DNA of 36,034 nt. It comes from an uncultured Granulicella sp. GTDB lineage: Bacteria; Acidobacteriota; Terriglobia; Terriglobales; Acidobacteriaceae. Of this stretch, positions 8,726 through 16,656 are shown piece after piece. The position numbers were made by a program, and so were the translations under genes. Location of the stretch: contig CAIZFH010000094.1 in NCBI GenBank assembly GCA_903932155.1, positions 1-36,034 of the forward strand. Direction: 5' to 3'. The notes under the pieces were generated by a model. The model saw nothing but the letters and a program-made list of their open reading frames with translations, was not told the DNA's origin and ran no database searches. The number at the start of each line of letters is the position of its first letter. Positions within the stretch are counted from its first letter, which is position 1.

Positions 8726-8739
8726 GTGAGGGACTCGAA
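8726..8739. other. Possible decayed attachment site (tRNA-Val T-arm-like 14-mer)
   Basis: GTGAGGGACTCGAA matches 13 of 14 bases of 12427-12440 inside tRNA-Val, in the same orientation. It lies three bases after the radical-SAM stop codon. It may be the distal att copy of an element that integrated at the tRNA; chance is not excluded. Confidence 0.35.
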
Positions 8740-8902
8740 TCGAACAGTAACCATCTATTTATCAATAGTTTGACAATGAGATGGTTGAAAGTACCCCCAA
8801 ATGTACCCCCAGCGATACGGCGCTAAGGCTGCAATCCGCGCTTTCCCCATCCTTGCCGGGACAGAGCTAGCAACACCGGACTGCATCCAGCTTTGCCCCC
8901 TG

Positions 8903-9337
8903 CTACCGCCTAGAAGGCGCTCCAATGGGTACATCCTTTCTCTCGTCTAAACGCTTGAGAATGCTCTTGAGGGCGGCCTTGATCTCCTGAATCTCCTCCT
9001 CAGCTTTGCGGTTGATCCTGTAATCATTCTTGGCCCGCTGGTCGGATTCCTTCGCCTGCAGGTTTTGCCCGATCAAGATGAGGGGCATGAGAAAGAGTTG
9101 GATCATGTTGGAGATAAATAGCCAAAGGACGAAGCCTGGGAATGGATCGAAACGTATGGCCTTAGGCGTTAAGATATTCCAAGAGAGCCATATCACCGTC
9201 CAAAGGAAAATGACTACAAAGAAGCCCATCGAGCCCACGCGAAGTGTGATCCAAAGTGCAACACGATTGAGCTTTGTAGCGGGAACGGTGTTTGTGGCGT
9301 CGCCATCGTTGGTTACATCGGCATGTTTGGCGCGCAT
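8903..9337 (-). CDS. DUF1003 family membrane protein
   Basis: The function of this family is unknown. The 144-residue product has two transmembrane helices (GSMGFFVVIFLWTVIWLSW; FPGFVLWLFISNMIQLFLMP) separated by a short loop with the typical FDPFP. A conserved QNLQAKESDQRAKNDY segment and a charged C-terminal helix (INRKAEEEIQEIKAALKSIL) follow. These match PF06210 (DUF1003) closely in order and length, although many members are longer at the N-terminus. AAGGGGG precedes the ATG at suitable spacing. GC content is lower than in the flanking core genes, and the gene sits in the stretch between the possible attachment sites, so it may be cargo of a lost island. It stands alone and divergent from the small membrane protein at 9592. 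Confidence 0.8.
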   Translation of the reverse strand: MRAKHADVTNDGDATNTVPATKLNRVALWITLRVGSMGFFVVIFLWTVIWLSWNILTPKAIRFDPFPGFVLWLFISNMIQLFLMPLILIGQNLQAKESDQRAKNDYRINRKAEEEIQEIKAALKSILKRLDERKDVPIGAPSRR

Positions 9338-9591
9338 CCGGTGCCCCCTTGGTTAGGTGTGTGCATTGACCTAAGATATCTGATGCGGGAAAACGAATTT
9401 CGAGAGAACAACTCCGTTTCACTCAGTCGCTACACGCCTGCCATACCTAGTGTGCGCCTGCAAGCCGTCTCCTGCCCTTTTCGCTGTGCTACCTCTTTAG
9501 TTAGCAACAAACTATGGGACACTACGTGTACTCACAGGTGTACCCTTGCACCACGGACAAACTGAAAACAACTTGAACCAAGGAGAATGAG

Positions 9592-9804
9592 ATGGAAAAA
9601 CAACTCTTCAAAGTCGGTTATTGGCTAGGCTTGATCTGCACTATTTTCGCTTTGGTCATTCGGCTGCTCAATTTATTTAATATCAGTGCTGCCCACATCG
9701 GTACTTATCCTGGCCTTTCCGTTTCTTACTTGGGTTTCACTCGCGCAGCCGTGCTGTTTTTCTTGCTTGCGATTGCTAGCTGGTGCGGGACTACAAAATC
9801 CTAA
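9592..9804 (+). CDS. Small two-helix membrane protein, unknown
   Basis: Not recognised. The 70-residue product has two hydrophobic helices (VGYWLGLICTIFALVIRLLN and FTRAAVLFFLLAIASWCG) joined by a polar loop, with a basic N-terminus (MEKQLFK). A strong AAGGAG lies seven to eight bases upstream of the ATG, which supports real translation. Codon use is AT-richer than the surroundings. It has no close neighbour on its strand: 254 bases separate it from the divergent DUF1003 gene and about 300 from the end of the OmpA gene. Confidence 0.65.
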   Translation: MEKQLFKVGYWLGLICTIFALVIRLLNLFNISAAHIGTYPGLSVSYLGFTRAAVLFFLLAIASWCGTTKS

Positions 9805-10112
9805 CGTAGGACGCATGCATCCTTAGCGGGTGAGCAATTTGAGACAGACACACATTCTTGACAGTTCTACGGTCGAGACAGGTATGTGGTGGAGGAGTTG
9901 TTGAGGCTAAGGCCAAAGAGAGAGCCGACTAGGCCGCCTGTGGATTATTCAAACTGAGCAATGCGAGACAGCGTTCCTGCGGTGACTGATCTACCAGCGC
10001 CCGCCGAACTCACTCGTACATGGACACGCTTGCACAGCCTTGTGCTTCATCGGAGCCACCGCCAGGGGCTTGCGCGTCTGTGGCTTCACCCTGGTCTCAT
10101 CGACCGGAGTGG
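9805..10112. other. Gene-free stretch with possible coding debris
   Basis: No supported gene. A short open stretch near 9876-9957 (+) translates to a Leu/Arg/Glu-rich peptide ending VDYSN but has no start. On the minus strand, the 100 bases after the OmpA stop stay open in a shifted frame with a Lys/Pro/Val-rich composition like that protein's tail. Both could be debris of broken genes. Confidence 0.35.
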
Positions 10113-11936
10113 CTACTTCTTTGCAGCCGCGGCCTTCTTTCTGGTCGCCTGAGACTTCTCCTGAATAAGCGTCAGGGCATCGGCGGCGTTGAACGGGTAC
10201 AGGCGCACCGACTCTTGGCCCGTGGTGCTAAGGGTGACATCTACACGGCGGTTTTGAGCCAGGACAATGACGTTCAGGTCGTGGAGAACTTTCGCCCGCT
10301 CCGCGTCGCTCAGGTCAGGATTCTGTTCTAACAGCTCTTTCACCTGGTCGGCGCTGAGTTCTTCCTCCTTGCCAAGGCCGCGCGTTTCAATGCTGGCTTC
10401 GGGAACACCCTGCTCAACCAGAAACTGCTTTGTGCGAGCAACACGGCGTTCGGAAAGCGCCTGGTTGTACTCGACTGATCCGCGCACATCCGCATGTCCG
10501 GTCAGAGTCAGGTGGGCATCCGGTTTGTATGTGAGGTAGCTCTTGAAGTCCGTCGCGAGGGTGGTCAGGGTTACCTGCTGGCTGTCCACCAGGCCGCCTT
10601 CGGGCTTCTCGGCCCTGGGCAGAGCGGTCGGGAAAAAGACACTGTGCAGCGCCAAGCGAGCCTCGAGCCGCACTTGCTCCGCGGGGGGGGGCGGAGGAGG
10701 CGGAGGAGGAGGTGGCGGCGGTGGCGGCGCAATCGTCACGCTGGTGTTCGCGGTTGCCGTCTGACCCTTGTCGTCCGATACGATGCAGGTGATGCCTACA
10801 GCGCCGGTTGCAGCTCGCGTGGAATCGAACGTTGCCGAGGCGCCGGTGCCGCTGACGGTCCCTGACGCAGCCGAGTAGCTGTAAATCAGCGGGCGGTTCT
10901 GCGGGCTCATGCCGGCAGCGGTAATGGCGCTCTTGTCGCCCGGATTAAGTGTGCTGGGGCTGGCCGAGCAGCCGATGGTCGGCGGCGCAAACGCCCTCAC
11001 CGTGAAGCTGGCCGTTGCGGCGGCAGATTCCCACGGCTGGAGGCCTTCCTTGCCGGGTTTGCCTTCCTTCACTCCACAATTCACCGTGTAGGAGCCGGCC
11101 GCCAGCGAACCGGTGGCTACCGAGTCCAACGAAGCCGTCGTTCCGTTGTCCTTCAAGCCCGGCACTCCCGTCCAGGAATAAACCACATTCAGCTTGGGAT
11201 CCAGGTTGCCAGCCATCGCGGCCACCGTAACCGGGTCGCCGGGGAAGATCCTAGCCGGGCTGGCCGAGCATGTCAGGGTCACTGGCGGAGGCGGCGCGAA
11301 GGAGCCGATGTGAAACACAAGGCCGGTGCTCAAACGAAGTGAGGGGATGGGGGTGGAGTCGGCGTAAATGTACTGATAATCCGCCTGGAAGATACGAATC
11401 GCCAGATGATGACTCATCTCGTAGTCCACGCCGCCGCCGACCGTCACCACGTAACCCCAGGTGTCAGTCCGATAAACACTGCCGACCTGCTCGGTACCGA
11501 TCAGAGCATGCCCAAATGGCGTGAAATTGCCTTTAGGGATGCGATAGATCACACCTGCCGAGGCACCAGCGAAATTATCATTCGAATTGTAGGATGCATT
11601 GTTGTGGCCGACAGGCCAATCCTCCGATTCAATGTGCTCGCTTCCCTCGACCTGCACACCGAAATTCTTGTTGAAGTAGCGGGTAATGCTCACTGCCGAG
11701 CCCCAGTTGATCTGGCCATAGGTACGGCCAGCGACCGAATCCGGAATCCCCTTTATCTTTCCGTTCGGCGCCAGATAGCTGTAGCCAATGAAGATGTCCC
11801 ACTTGGATGGAGAATCATCCGCATGAGTTTTTCCGGTGGATGTGGCTGTGACCTGGGCGGCCAGGGTGATGGGTATCAACGCTACAAAGGCCAGGGCGAG
11901 AGTCCGACTTACAGACTTTGAAACACCGAAGTTCAT
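10113..11936 (-). CDS. OmpA-family outer-membrane protein: beta-barrel, two Ig-like domains, Pro linker, peptidoglycan-binding domain
   Basis: Likely anchors the outer membrane to peptidoglycan and gives structural support. The start at 11936 (GGAGGAG seven bases upstream) yields 607 residues. Order: signal peptide ending LAAQ; an eight-strand-type barrel at about 45-213 (WDIFIGYSYLAPNGK to LSTGLVFHIGSF); two Ig/PKD-like repeats at about 221-313 and 318-403, each opening with CSASP and a proline/glycine turn; an uninterrupted run of 15 prolines at 404-418; and an OmpA C-terminal domain at about 423-573 with the motif LTGHADVRGSVEYNQALSERR. The tail is Lys/Ala rich. The Pro linker includes nine consecutive C (G at 10683-10691 on the plus strand), a slippage-prone tract. 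The reading frame one base off the stop stays open for about 30 codons, hinting at an old 3' frameshift. Confidence 0.92.
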   Translation of the reverse strand: MNFGVSKSVSRTLALAFVALIPITLAAQVTATSTGKTHADDSPSKWDIFIGYSYLAPNGKIKGIPDSVAGRTYGQINWGSAVSITRYFNKNFGVQVEGSEHIESEDWPVGHNNASYNSNDNFAGASAGVIYRIPKGNFTPFGHALIGTEQVGSVYRTDTWGYVVTVGGGVDYEMSHHLAIRIFQADYQYIYADSTPIPSLRLSTGLVFHIGSFAPPPPVTLTCSASPARIFPGDPVTVAAMAGNLDPKLNVVYSWTGVPGLKDNGTTASLDSVATGSLAAGSYTVNCGVKEGKPGKEGLQPWESAAATASFTVRAFAPPTIGCSASPSTLNPGDKSAITAAGMSPQNRPLIYSYSAASGTVSGTGASATFDSTRAATGAVGITCIVSDDKGQTATANTSVTIAPPPPPPPPPPPPPPPAEQVRLEARLALHSVFFPTALPRAEKPEGGLVDSQQVTLTTLATDFKSYLTYKPDAHLTLTGHADVRGSVEYNQALSERRVARTKQFLVEQGVPEASIETRGLGKEEELSADQVKELLEQNPDLSDAERAKVLHDLNVIVLAQNRRVDVTLSTTGQESVRLYPFNAADALTLIQEKSQATRKKAAAAKK

Positions 11937-12052
11937 GCGCTTACTCCTCCGCAATGGAGTTGAATGACCATACTTCAGAAAACTCCGGAGCAAAGGCGTC
12001 ACTGGACGCAGAACTCATTGCCCACGCCGGGTTGGATGCGACGCGAAGAAAA

Positions 12053-12403
12053 ATGGATAGCTGGAGTTGTGGAGAATCGGTATCCTACCAGACATTCCCC
12101 GATCAGCCCGTGCGCAGCTTTGCGACGGCATGGCGGGGAGCGAAGAAAGCTGCTGGTATCGAATGCCGCTGGTACCATCTGAGGCACTCCGCCGCTTCCC
12201 TCATGGCCACTGGCAGGGCAACCGATCAGACCCTACAGGCGTTGCTCGGATGGATGAGTACCAAGATGATTGAACGCTACTCGCACGTCCGGGCGGCGGC
12301 GAAGCGGAAGGCTGTCAGCGTCTTCGATGTGGGCAGTTCCGAATCTGACTCCCCACAAAATCCCCCACAACCAACCGTGTGCGAAAGTCATAATATCATG
12401 TAA
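12053..12403 (+). pseudogene. Tyrosine recombinase (phage-type integrase) C-terminal fragment
   Basis: Only the last third of an integrase remains. SFATAWRGAKKAAGI, the LRHSAASLMATGRATDQTLQALLG segment and the nucleophile motif ERYSHV are clear. The N-terminal DNA-binding domain and the first catalytic Arg are missing. In the normally HxxR box the His position appears to be Tyr (YHLR), and the usual LGH reads LGW, so key residues also seem altered. The same frame is open back to 11918, but that part overlaps the start of ompA and shows no homology. It ends 14 bases before the 3' end of tRNA-Val, the usual place for an integrase gene, which suggests a decayed element. An active short recombinase is unlikely. 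Confidence 0.75.
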
Positions 12404-12417
12404 GTCTTTTAGGATCA

Positions 12418-12494
12418 TGGTGGGCGGTGAGGGATTCGAACCCCCGACATCCTGCGTGTAAAGCAGGCGCTCTAACCAGCTGAGCTAACCGCCC
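12418..12494 (-). tRNA. tRNA-Val (anticodon UAC)
   Basis: The minus strand folds as a complete cloverleaf. The acceptor stem GGGCGGT pairs with ACCGCCC; the D-arm has TAGCTCAGCTGGTTAGAGC; the anticodon stem-loop is CTGCTTTACACGCAG with anticodon TAC; and the T-arm has GGTTCGAATCC. Discriminator A is followed by an encoded CCA at 12420-12418. The body without CCA is 74 nt. The 3' end faces an integrase fragment and could have served as an attachment site. Confidence 0.97.
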
Positions 12495-12612
12495 GTGACG
12501 CGCGGGAGAGAGTGCGCGCGGGACTGACCTCAGTGTAGGTGAGTGCCGTGGGGGATGCAACGCGAGGCCATCGCATGGCAACCTATCCGTGCATTCCGAC
12601 TAGAATAGCGTC

Positions 12613-14058
12613 ATGTCCTACGTTGCAGCGGTGGAACATCTGCATAGTCTCGGCCAGGAGCTTGCCAGTACGTCTGGACGGCGGAAGTTCGATCTGGCGC
12701 ACATGCGGATTCTGGCGGCTGCGCTGGACGATCCGCAGAAGCAGTTTCCGTCGGTGCTGATTGCGGGAACCAACGGCAAAGGGAGCACGGCGGCGACGTT
12801 GGCCAGCATCTGTGCGGCCGCTGGGCTGCGCACAGGGCTGTATACCTCGCCGCATCTGACGCGCGTGACCGAGCGGATTCGCATTGCCGAAGCGGTGGAA
12901 GATGCAGGCGGGGCGCTGGGCAACCGCGCCTTGATGGAGATTCCGGAGGAGGAGTTTGCACGGCTCTACTTCCAGGTGGACGAGACGGCGCAGCGGCTGG
13001 TTGCGACGGGCGCGCTGCCGCACGCTCCCAGCTTCTTCGAGACGCTGACCGCGCTGGCCTTTCTTACCTTCGCCGAACGCAGGGTGGAGATCGCGATCCT
13101 GGAGGTGGGCCTGGGAGGGCGGCTGGATGCGACCAACATTGTGGAGCCTATCCTGTCGATCCTTACCGACATTGCACTGGACCATCAGGAGTATCTGGGG
13201 GAGACGATTGCGGAGATTGCGCGGGAAAAGGCAGGCATCCTGCGGCATCATGGCACGGTGGTGACGTTGCCGCAAGATTCCGAGGCTAACAGGTCGATTG
13301 CTGCGGCAGCGGCAGAGCTGGATGCGCGCGTGGTGGATGCGGCGCAGTACCTTCCCGCTGGCGGCTTCGCGGTTGACATCGACGAGCAGGGGCCGGCTGC
13401 TCCGTTGCGGGCGAACCACTACGAGATTGCAGTGCAAGGCGAGCGACTGCGGGTACACTCTCCGCTGGCCGGCGAGCACCAGCAACGCAACCTGGCGTTG
13501 GCGATTGCGGCGGCGCTGGAATTACGAAACATAAATAGTTACAATATAACAAATCCAGCACTATTATGTAGCAATGTTTGTTACAACATCGCAAACACTG
13601 CGATTGAAACTGGGATTGCCGCTACCGCGTGGCCTGGACGGCTGGAATTCCTGGCCCCGAACCTGTTGCTGGATGTGGCCCACAATCCGGCGGGCGCAAT
13701 GGCGCTGCGCGCAGCCATTCTAACGCTTCCGCAGCAACGGCCGCGCACGCTGATCTTCAGTTGCCTGCGCGACAAGGACATCGCGGAGATGGCGCGGATT
13801 CTGTATCCGCTGTTCGACACGAATGCGGGACGGCCGCATGACCACATCGTATTCACGCTGATCGACAATCCGCGCGCGGCCAGCATCGATGCGTTGCTGC
13901 ACTCTGCGCGGGTGTTGGGCATCCGGGCGCAAGGCGCACAGAATGCAAACGAAGCACTCGCATTGGCCAGACGATTGACGCCTGCCGATGGATTGATCGT
14001 GGCGACGGGCTCCATCTACCTGGTGGGCGCCGTGCGCGATGCGGTGCTGGAACGATGA
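12613..14058 (+). CDS. folC: Bifunctional folylpolyglutamate / dihydrofolate synthase
   Basis: Adds glutamate to dihydropteroate and to folates, in the cytoplasm. The 481-residue protein has the Mur-ligase P-loop AGTNGKGSTAATLA (residues 51-64), YTSPHLTRVTERIRI, ILEVGLGGRLDATN, the conserved DHQEYLG, and the C-terminal domain with LLDVAHNPAGA. It is longer than many FolC proteins. Residues about 305-330 are an AT-rich insert (NINSYNITNPALLCSNVCYN) just before the conserved AATAWPGRLE. That stretch uses codons unlike the rest of the gene and shares a 10-mer with an AT-rich palindrome after parB. It is the first gene of a tight operon: its TGA overlaps the ATG of the acyltransferase by three bases. 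The ATG is 23 bases or fewer from AT-rich leader sequence and has no strong Shine-Dalgarno. Confidence 0.93.
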   Translation: MSYVAAVEHLHSLGQELASTSGRRKFDLAHMRILAAALDDPQKQFPSVLIAGTNGKGSTAATLASICAAAGLRTGLYTSPHLTRVTERIRIAEAVEDAGGALGNRALMEIPEEEFARLYFQVDETAQRLVATGALPHAPSFFETLTALAFLTFAERRVEIAILEVGLGGRLDATNIVEPILSILTDIALDHQEYLGETIAEIAREKAGILRHHGTVVTLPQDSEANRSIAAAAAELDARVVDAAQYLPAGGFAVDIDEQGPAAPLRANHYEIAVQGERLRVHSPLAGEHQQRNLALAIAAALELRNINSYNITNPALLCSNVCYNIANTAIETGIAATAWPGRLEFLAPNLLLDVAHNPAGAMALRAAILTLPQQRPRTLIFSCLRDKDIAEMARILYPLFDTNAGRPHDHIVFTLIDNPRAASIDALLHSARVLGIRAQGAQNANEALALARRLTPADGLIVATGSIYLVGAVRDAVLER

Positions 14059-14918
14059 ACGAGAGCCTAAGCCAGGAGAGGATACTCAACGGCGCGCCCC
14101 AGGGCGTTGCTCCGCCGCCCGTACACCAGATTCCAGCGCACCTGCGCTATCTGACCAAGTTTGTATTCATTCCGCTGATGGCATTAGTAACCGCGGGCTT
14201 CGGATGTGTATCGCTGATCTGCGGGTTGTGGGACCAGAGAGGCCGCAAGCAACACCTGGTGGCGCGCACGTGGGCCGCTGTGATGCTGCGTTGCGCGCTA
14301 TCGCCGGTGAGTATTGTAGGCGAGGAGAAGCTGAAGCATTACCCGGTAGCCGTGTATGCCTCCAACCACTTGAGCTATATGGATACGCCCGTGCTGTTCG
14401 CCAAGCTACCGTTCCAGTTCCGCATACTGGCGAAACAAGGGCTATGGAAGTTACCGTTCGTGGGCTGGTATCTGAGGCGGTCTGGGCAGGTACCCATCGA
14501 CTCTGGAAACTCGCGCTCGGCGGTTGCCGGGTTGTTGCGCGGGGTTGCGGCTCTGAAGGCGGGTATGCCGCTTGTGCTGTTCCCGGAGGGTTCGCGTAGC
14601 CCGCATGGACATATGCAGGCTGCCCATTCGGGTTGCGCGTTCATGGCGCTGCGGGCTGGCGTTCCGCTGGTTCCGCTGGCGCTGATCGGGACCTATGAGC
14701 TGCTGCCGATCCATGTATACAGCCTTCGCCCTCGACCGTTGAAGATCATTGTGGGGGACGCGATCCCCACCGACGGGCTAACCACGAAGGACGCCGATGC
14801 ACTGACCGCGCGGCTCTACGCGGAGATCAGTAAAATGTACTATCAGTACTCAGACCTCGCGCCGGCGGAAGATAGCAGCTCTGCGGTCGAGTCCAATAGC
14901 GCGACTCACGGAGCCTAG
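14055..14918 (+). CDS. 1-acyl-sn-glycerol-3-phosphate acyltransferase (PlsC family)
   Basis: Predicted to acylate lysophosphatidate to phosphatidate in phospholipid synthesis at the inner membrane. The 287-residue protein has an N-terminal hydrophobic hairpin (FVFIPLMALVTAGFGCVSLI), the catalytic HX4D box in SNHLSYMDTP, a second acceptor-binding block (GWYLRRSGQVPIDSGN) and the glycerophosphate-binding FPEGSRSPHG. PLVPLALIGTYELLP completes the fourth motif. Its start ATGA overlaps the folC stop, indicating translational coupling, and the next gene starts after seven bases. PlsC itself or a related lyso-ornithine-lipid or hopanoid-type acyltransferase cannot be told apart from sequence. Confidence 0.88.
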   Translation: MNESLSQERILNGAPQGVAPPPVHQIPAHLRYLTKFVFIPLMALVTAGFGCVSLICGLWDQRGRKQHLVARTWAAVMLRCALSPVSIVGEEKLKHYPVAVYASNHLSYMDTPVLFAKLPFQFRILAKQGLWKLPFVGWYLRRSGQVPIDSGNSRSAVAGLLRGVAALKAGMPLVLFPEGSRSPHGHMQAAHSGCAFMALRAGVPLVPLALIGTYELLPIHVYSLRPRPLKIIVGDAIPTDGLTTKDADALTARLYAEISKMYYQYSDLAPAEDSSSAVESNSATHGA

Positions 14919-14925
14919 ACCTACG

Positions 14926-15699
14926 ATGACCAGACCCCGCATCGCACTTCCAATCCCGAGCACGGACCCGGAGTACAGCAGCCAGGCCTGGCAACAGTAC
15001 GCCAGCGCGATTGAGCGCAGCGGTGGCGAGGCCGTCGAGGTGCCGCTGGGCGAGCCACCCGCCGCAACCGCCAAGCTGATTGCCGGATGCCAGGGAATCC
15101 TGCTGCCGGGTAGTGGCGCGGACGTGAATCCGCAGAAGTATGGGCAGGAGCCGATTGCAGAGTGCGCGCCCGCCGATCTGGCGCGGGAAAACGTGGACGA
15201 ACTGCTGCTGCAGGACGCACACAATATGGGTAAGCCGATCTTCGCCATCTGTTTTGGCACCCAGATGCTGAATGTGTGGCGTGGCGGAACGCTGGTGCAG
15301 CATCTGACCCCTGGAGCTGTGAACCACAGGGCGGGGCGCAAGATTCCGGTCGCTCATATTGCGGCGGTGGCGACGGATTCTCTGCTGGGCAAGATGGCGG
15401 CGGTGGACGAGATCAGCGAACACGATGGCGCTTTACTGCTGCCGGTGAATTCGAGCCATCATCAGGCCATTGAGAGCGCGGGCGATGGACTGCGCGTGAC
15501 CGCGCGCACTCCCGAGGATGGCGTGGTCGAAGCGATTGAAAACACACCGGATGGGTTGGGAGGCAGCTTTGTGGTGGGCGTGCAGTGGCACCCGGAGCGC
15601 ACATTCGACGATAGCGCGGTTTCCCGGGCTCTGTTTGCACGGTTTATAGCTGAGGCGGCGGCTTGGGTTCCTCGTCCTACGACTCCACCGGCGGTTTAG
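14926..15699 (+). CDS. Class I glutamine amidotransferase-like gamma-glutamyl hydrolase (PuuD-like)
   Basis: Predicted cytoplasmic peptidase C26 enzyme that cleaves gamma-glutamyl bonds, as in gamma-glutamyl-GABA or folylpolyglutamate breakdown. The 257-residue protein shows the oxyanion strand ILLPGSGADVNPQKYG, the nucleophile elbow FAICFGTQMLN (Cys108), NSSHHQAIES and the catalytic His/Glu in VQWHPERTF. CFG replaces the CRG seen in many PuuD proteins. It lies between the acyltransferase (seven bases away) and rsmG (the ATG directly follows its TAG), in an operon that starts with folC. That position makes a role in folate-glutamate turnover worth considering, but this is inference. Confidence 0.85.
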   Translation: MTRPRIALPIPSTDPEYSSQAWQQYASAIERSGGEAVEVPLGEPPAATAKLIAGCQGILLPGSGADVNPQKYGQEPIAECAPADLARENVDELLLQDAHNMGKPIFAICFGTQMLNVWRGGTLVQHLTPGAVNHRAGRKIPVAHIAAVATDSLLGKMAAVDEISEHDGALLLPVNSSHHQAIESAGDGLRVTARTPEDGVVEAIENTPDGLGGSFVVGVQWHPERTFDDSAVSRALFARFIAEAAAWVPRPTTPPAV

Positions 15700-16350
15700 A
15701 TGGTTCGCATGACTCCCCAAACGATCGGCAGACTGCTGGAACCCTATGTTGGCTTGCCAACCGGGCAGCATGCGGGTGCGGCCTCAGGAGTAGTTGACTG
15801 GCCATCGATTCACGATAAACTTCTTATTTATCTTGAACTTATCATGAAGTGGAACGCGCGGATCAACCTGACTGCGATCCGTGAGCCGGAGGAGATTGTA
15901 CGTCGCCACTTTGGCGAGAGCCTGTTTGTTGGGGGCCAATTGGGTGCGTGCAGGACGCTGCTGGATTTCGGATCTGGCGCCGGGTTTCCTGGGGTACCAA
16001 TTCAACTATTGCGCCCGGAAGTGCAGGTGACGTTGGCCGAATCGCAAGGCAAGAAGGCGGCGTTTCTGCATGAGGTGGTGCGAAGTCTTGGATTGACAAC
16101 AGAGGTATGGGCGGGGCGGGTAGACGAGATGGCCGCGGGGCGGCGATTTGACACAGTGGTACTGCGCGGTGTGGACCAGATGGATTGCGCGGTGGGCGAG
16201 GCTGGGCAGCGGGCCAGCGGGAGCGTGATGATTGTGGGGACCTCAGGTCGGGCGGACTACGCGGGACTGGCGGATGGATTTCGAAGGGCGGAGCCGGTGG
16301 CATTGCCAGAGATGAAGGATGGTGTGCTTTGGGTGGCGCACCGGAGTTAA
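15700..16350 (+). CDS. rsmG: 16S rRNA (guanine527-N7)-methyltransferase RsmG (GidB)
   Basis: Methylates G527 of 16S rRNA, using S-adenosylmethionine. The 216-residue protein has the family N-terminus IYLELIMKWNARINLTAIREPEEIVRRHFGESL, the SAM-binding LDFGSGAGFPGVPIQLL, and ESQGKKAAFLHEVVRSLGL. Length is close to the usual 205-215. The start ATG abuts the previous stop codon; a second in-frame ATG at 15709 is possible. It ends the folC operon and is followed by the parS-like sites and parA, the classic gidB-parA-parB order found near many bacterial origins. A run of AT-rich codons near 15808-15845 encodes conserved residues and is not an insertion. Confidence 0.93.
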   Translation: MVRMTPQTIGRLLEPYVGLPTGQHAGAASGVVDWPSIHDKLLIYLELIMKWNARINLTAIREPEEIVRRHFGESLFVGGQLGACRTLLDFGSGAGFPGVPIQLLRPEVQVTLAESQGKKAAFLHEVVRSLGLTTEVWAGRVDEMAAGRRFDTVVLRGVDQMDCAVGEAGQRASGSVMIVGTSGRADYAGLADGFRRAEPVALPEMKDGVLWVAHRS

Positions 16351-16380
16351 TCAACTAGTTAACTTTTCTTCACTTCTGAA
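16347..16380. other. AT-rich segment, possible duplex-unwinding region
   Basis: A short AT-rich stretch containing the palindrome AACTAGTT and flanking TTAA steps directly follows rsmG. It abuts the first parS-like site. A role as an origin unwinding element is only suggested by the nearby DnaA-box-like sequences. Confidence 0.25.
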
Positions 16381-16381
16381 A

Positions 16382-16397
16382 TGCTCCACGTGGAACA
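16382..16397. promoter_or_regulatory. parS centromere-like site 1
   Basis: TGCTCCACGTGGAACA differs at one base from the perfect palindrome TGTTCCACGTGGAACA, which matches the known parS consensus bound by chromosomal ParB. Its place between rsmG and parA supports the call. Confidence 0.85.
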
Positions 16398-16459
16398 CTG
16401 CTGTGGCAGCGACTGGGCGAAGGCAGTAGGGGGAAGCAATGTGGTCAGGCAGGGTGCGA

Positions 16460-16475
16460 CGCTCCACGTGGAACA
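16460..16475. promoter_or_regulatory. parS centromere-like site 2
   Basis: CGCTCCACGTGGAACA keeps the CTCCACGTGGA core of site 1 and lies 78 bases further on. Two sites close together just before parA would nucleate ParB spreading and place the partition complex here. Confidence 0.8.
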
Positions 16476-16503
16476 CTCGAACTTTGCAGTTTGTGCAATA
16501 AAG

Positions 16504-16656
16504 ATTTCCACACCGCACCCCCGCGATCTCCAACGGGGGAGCAGTCATTTGAAGCCGTCCACAGCTTCTCCACAGGGATATGAGCTTCTGCACAGGTTAC
16601 GGCATTGCCATCCATGCTGATCGCCCGATAGTCTTCCTCTACACCGTGTATCCACA
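16504..16656. other. Cluster of DnaA-box-like 9-mers
   Basis: Five TNCACA-type 9-mers lie in the same orientation: ATTTCCACA (16504), CCGTCCACA (about 16555), TTCTCCACA (16566), TTCTGCACA (16586) and GTATCCACA (16648). The consensus is TTATCCACA; three have one mismatch (allowing N at the fifth base) and two have two. They overlap the first codons of the longest parA reading. Confidence 0.4.

Noticed and set aside
15808-15845. AT-rich patch in rsmG as a further inserted element
   Set aside because: It encodes residues conserved in RsmG proteins (IYLELIMKWNARINLT), so the composition is only codon choice.
16381-16620. Open frame encoding repeated HVEH peptides between rsmG and parA
   Set aside because: The HVEH repeats are just the translated parS palindromes; no other coding signal.
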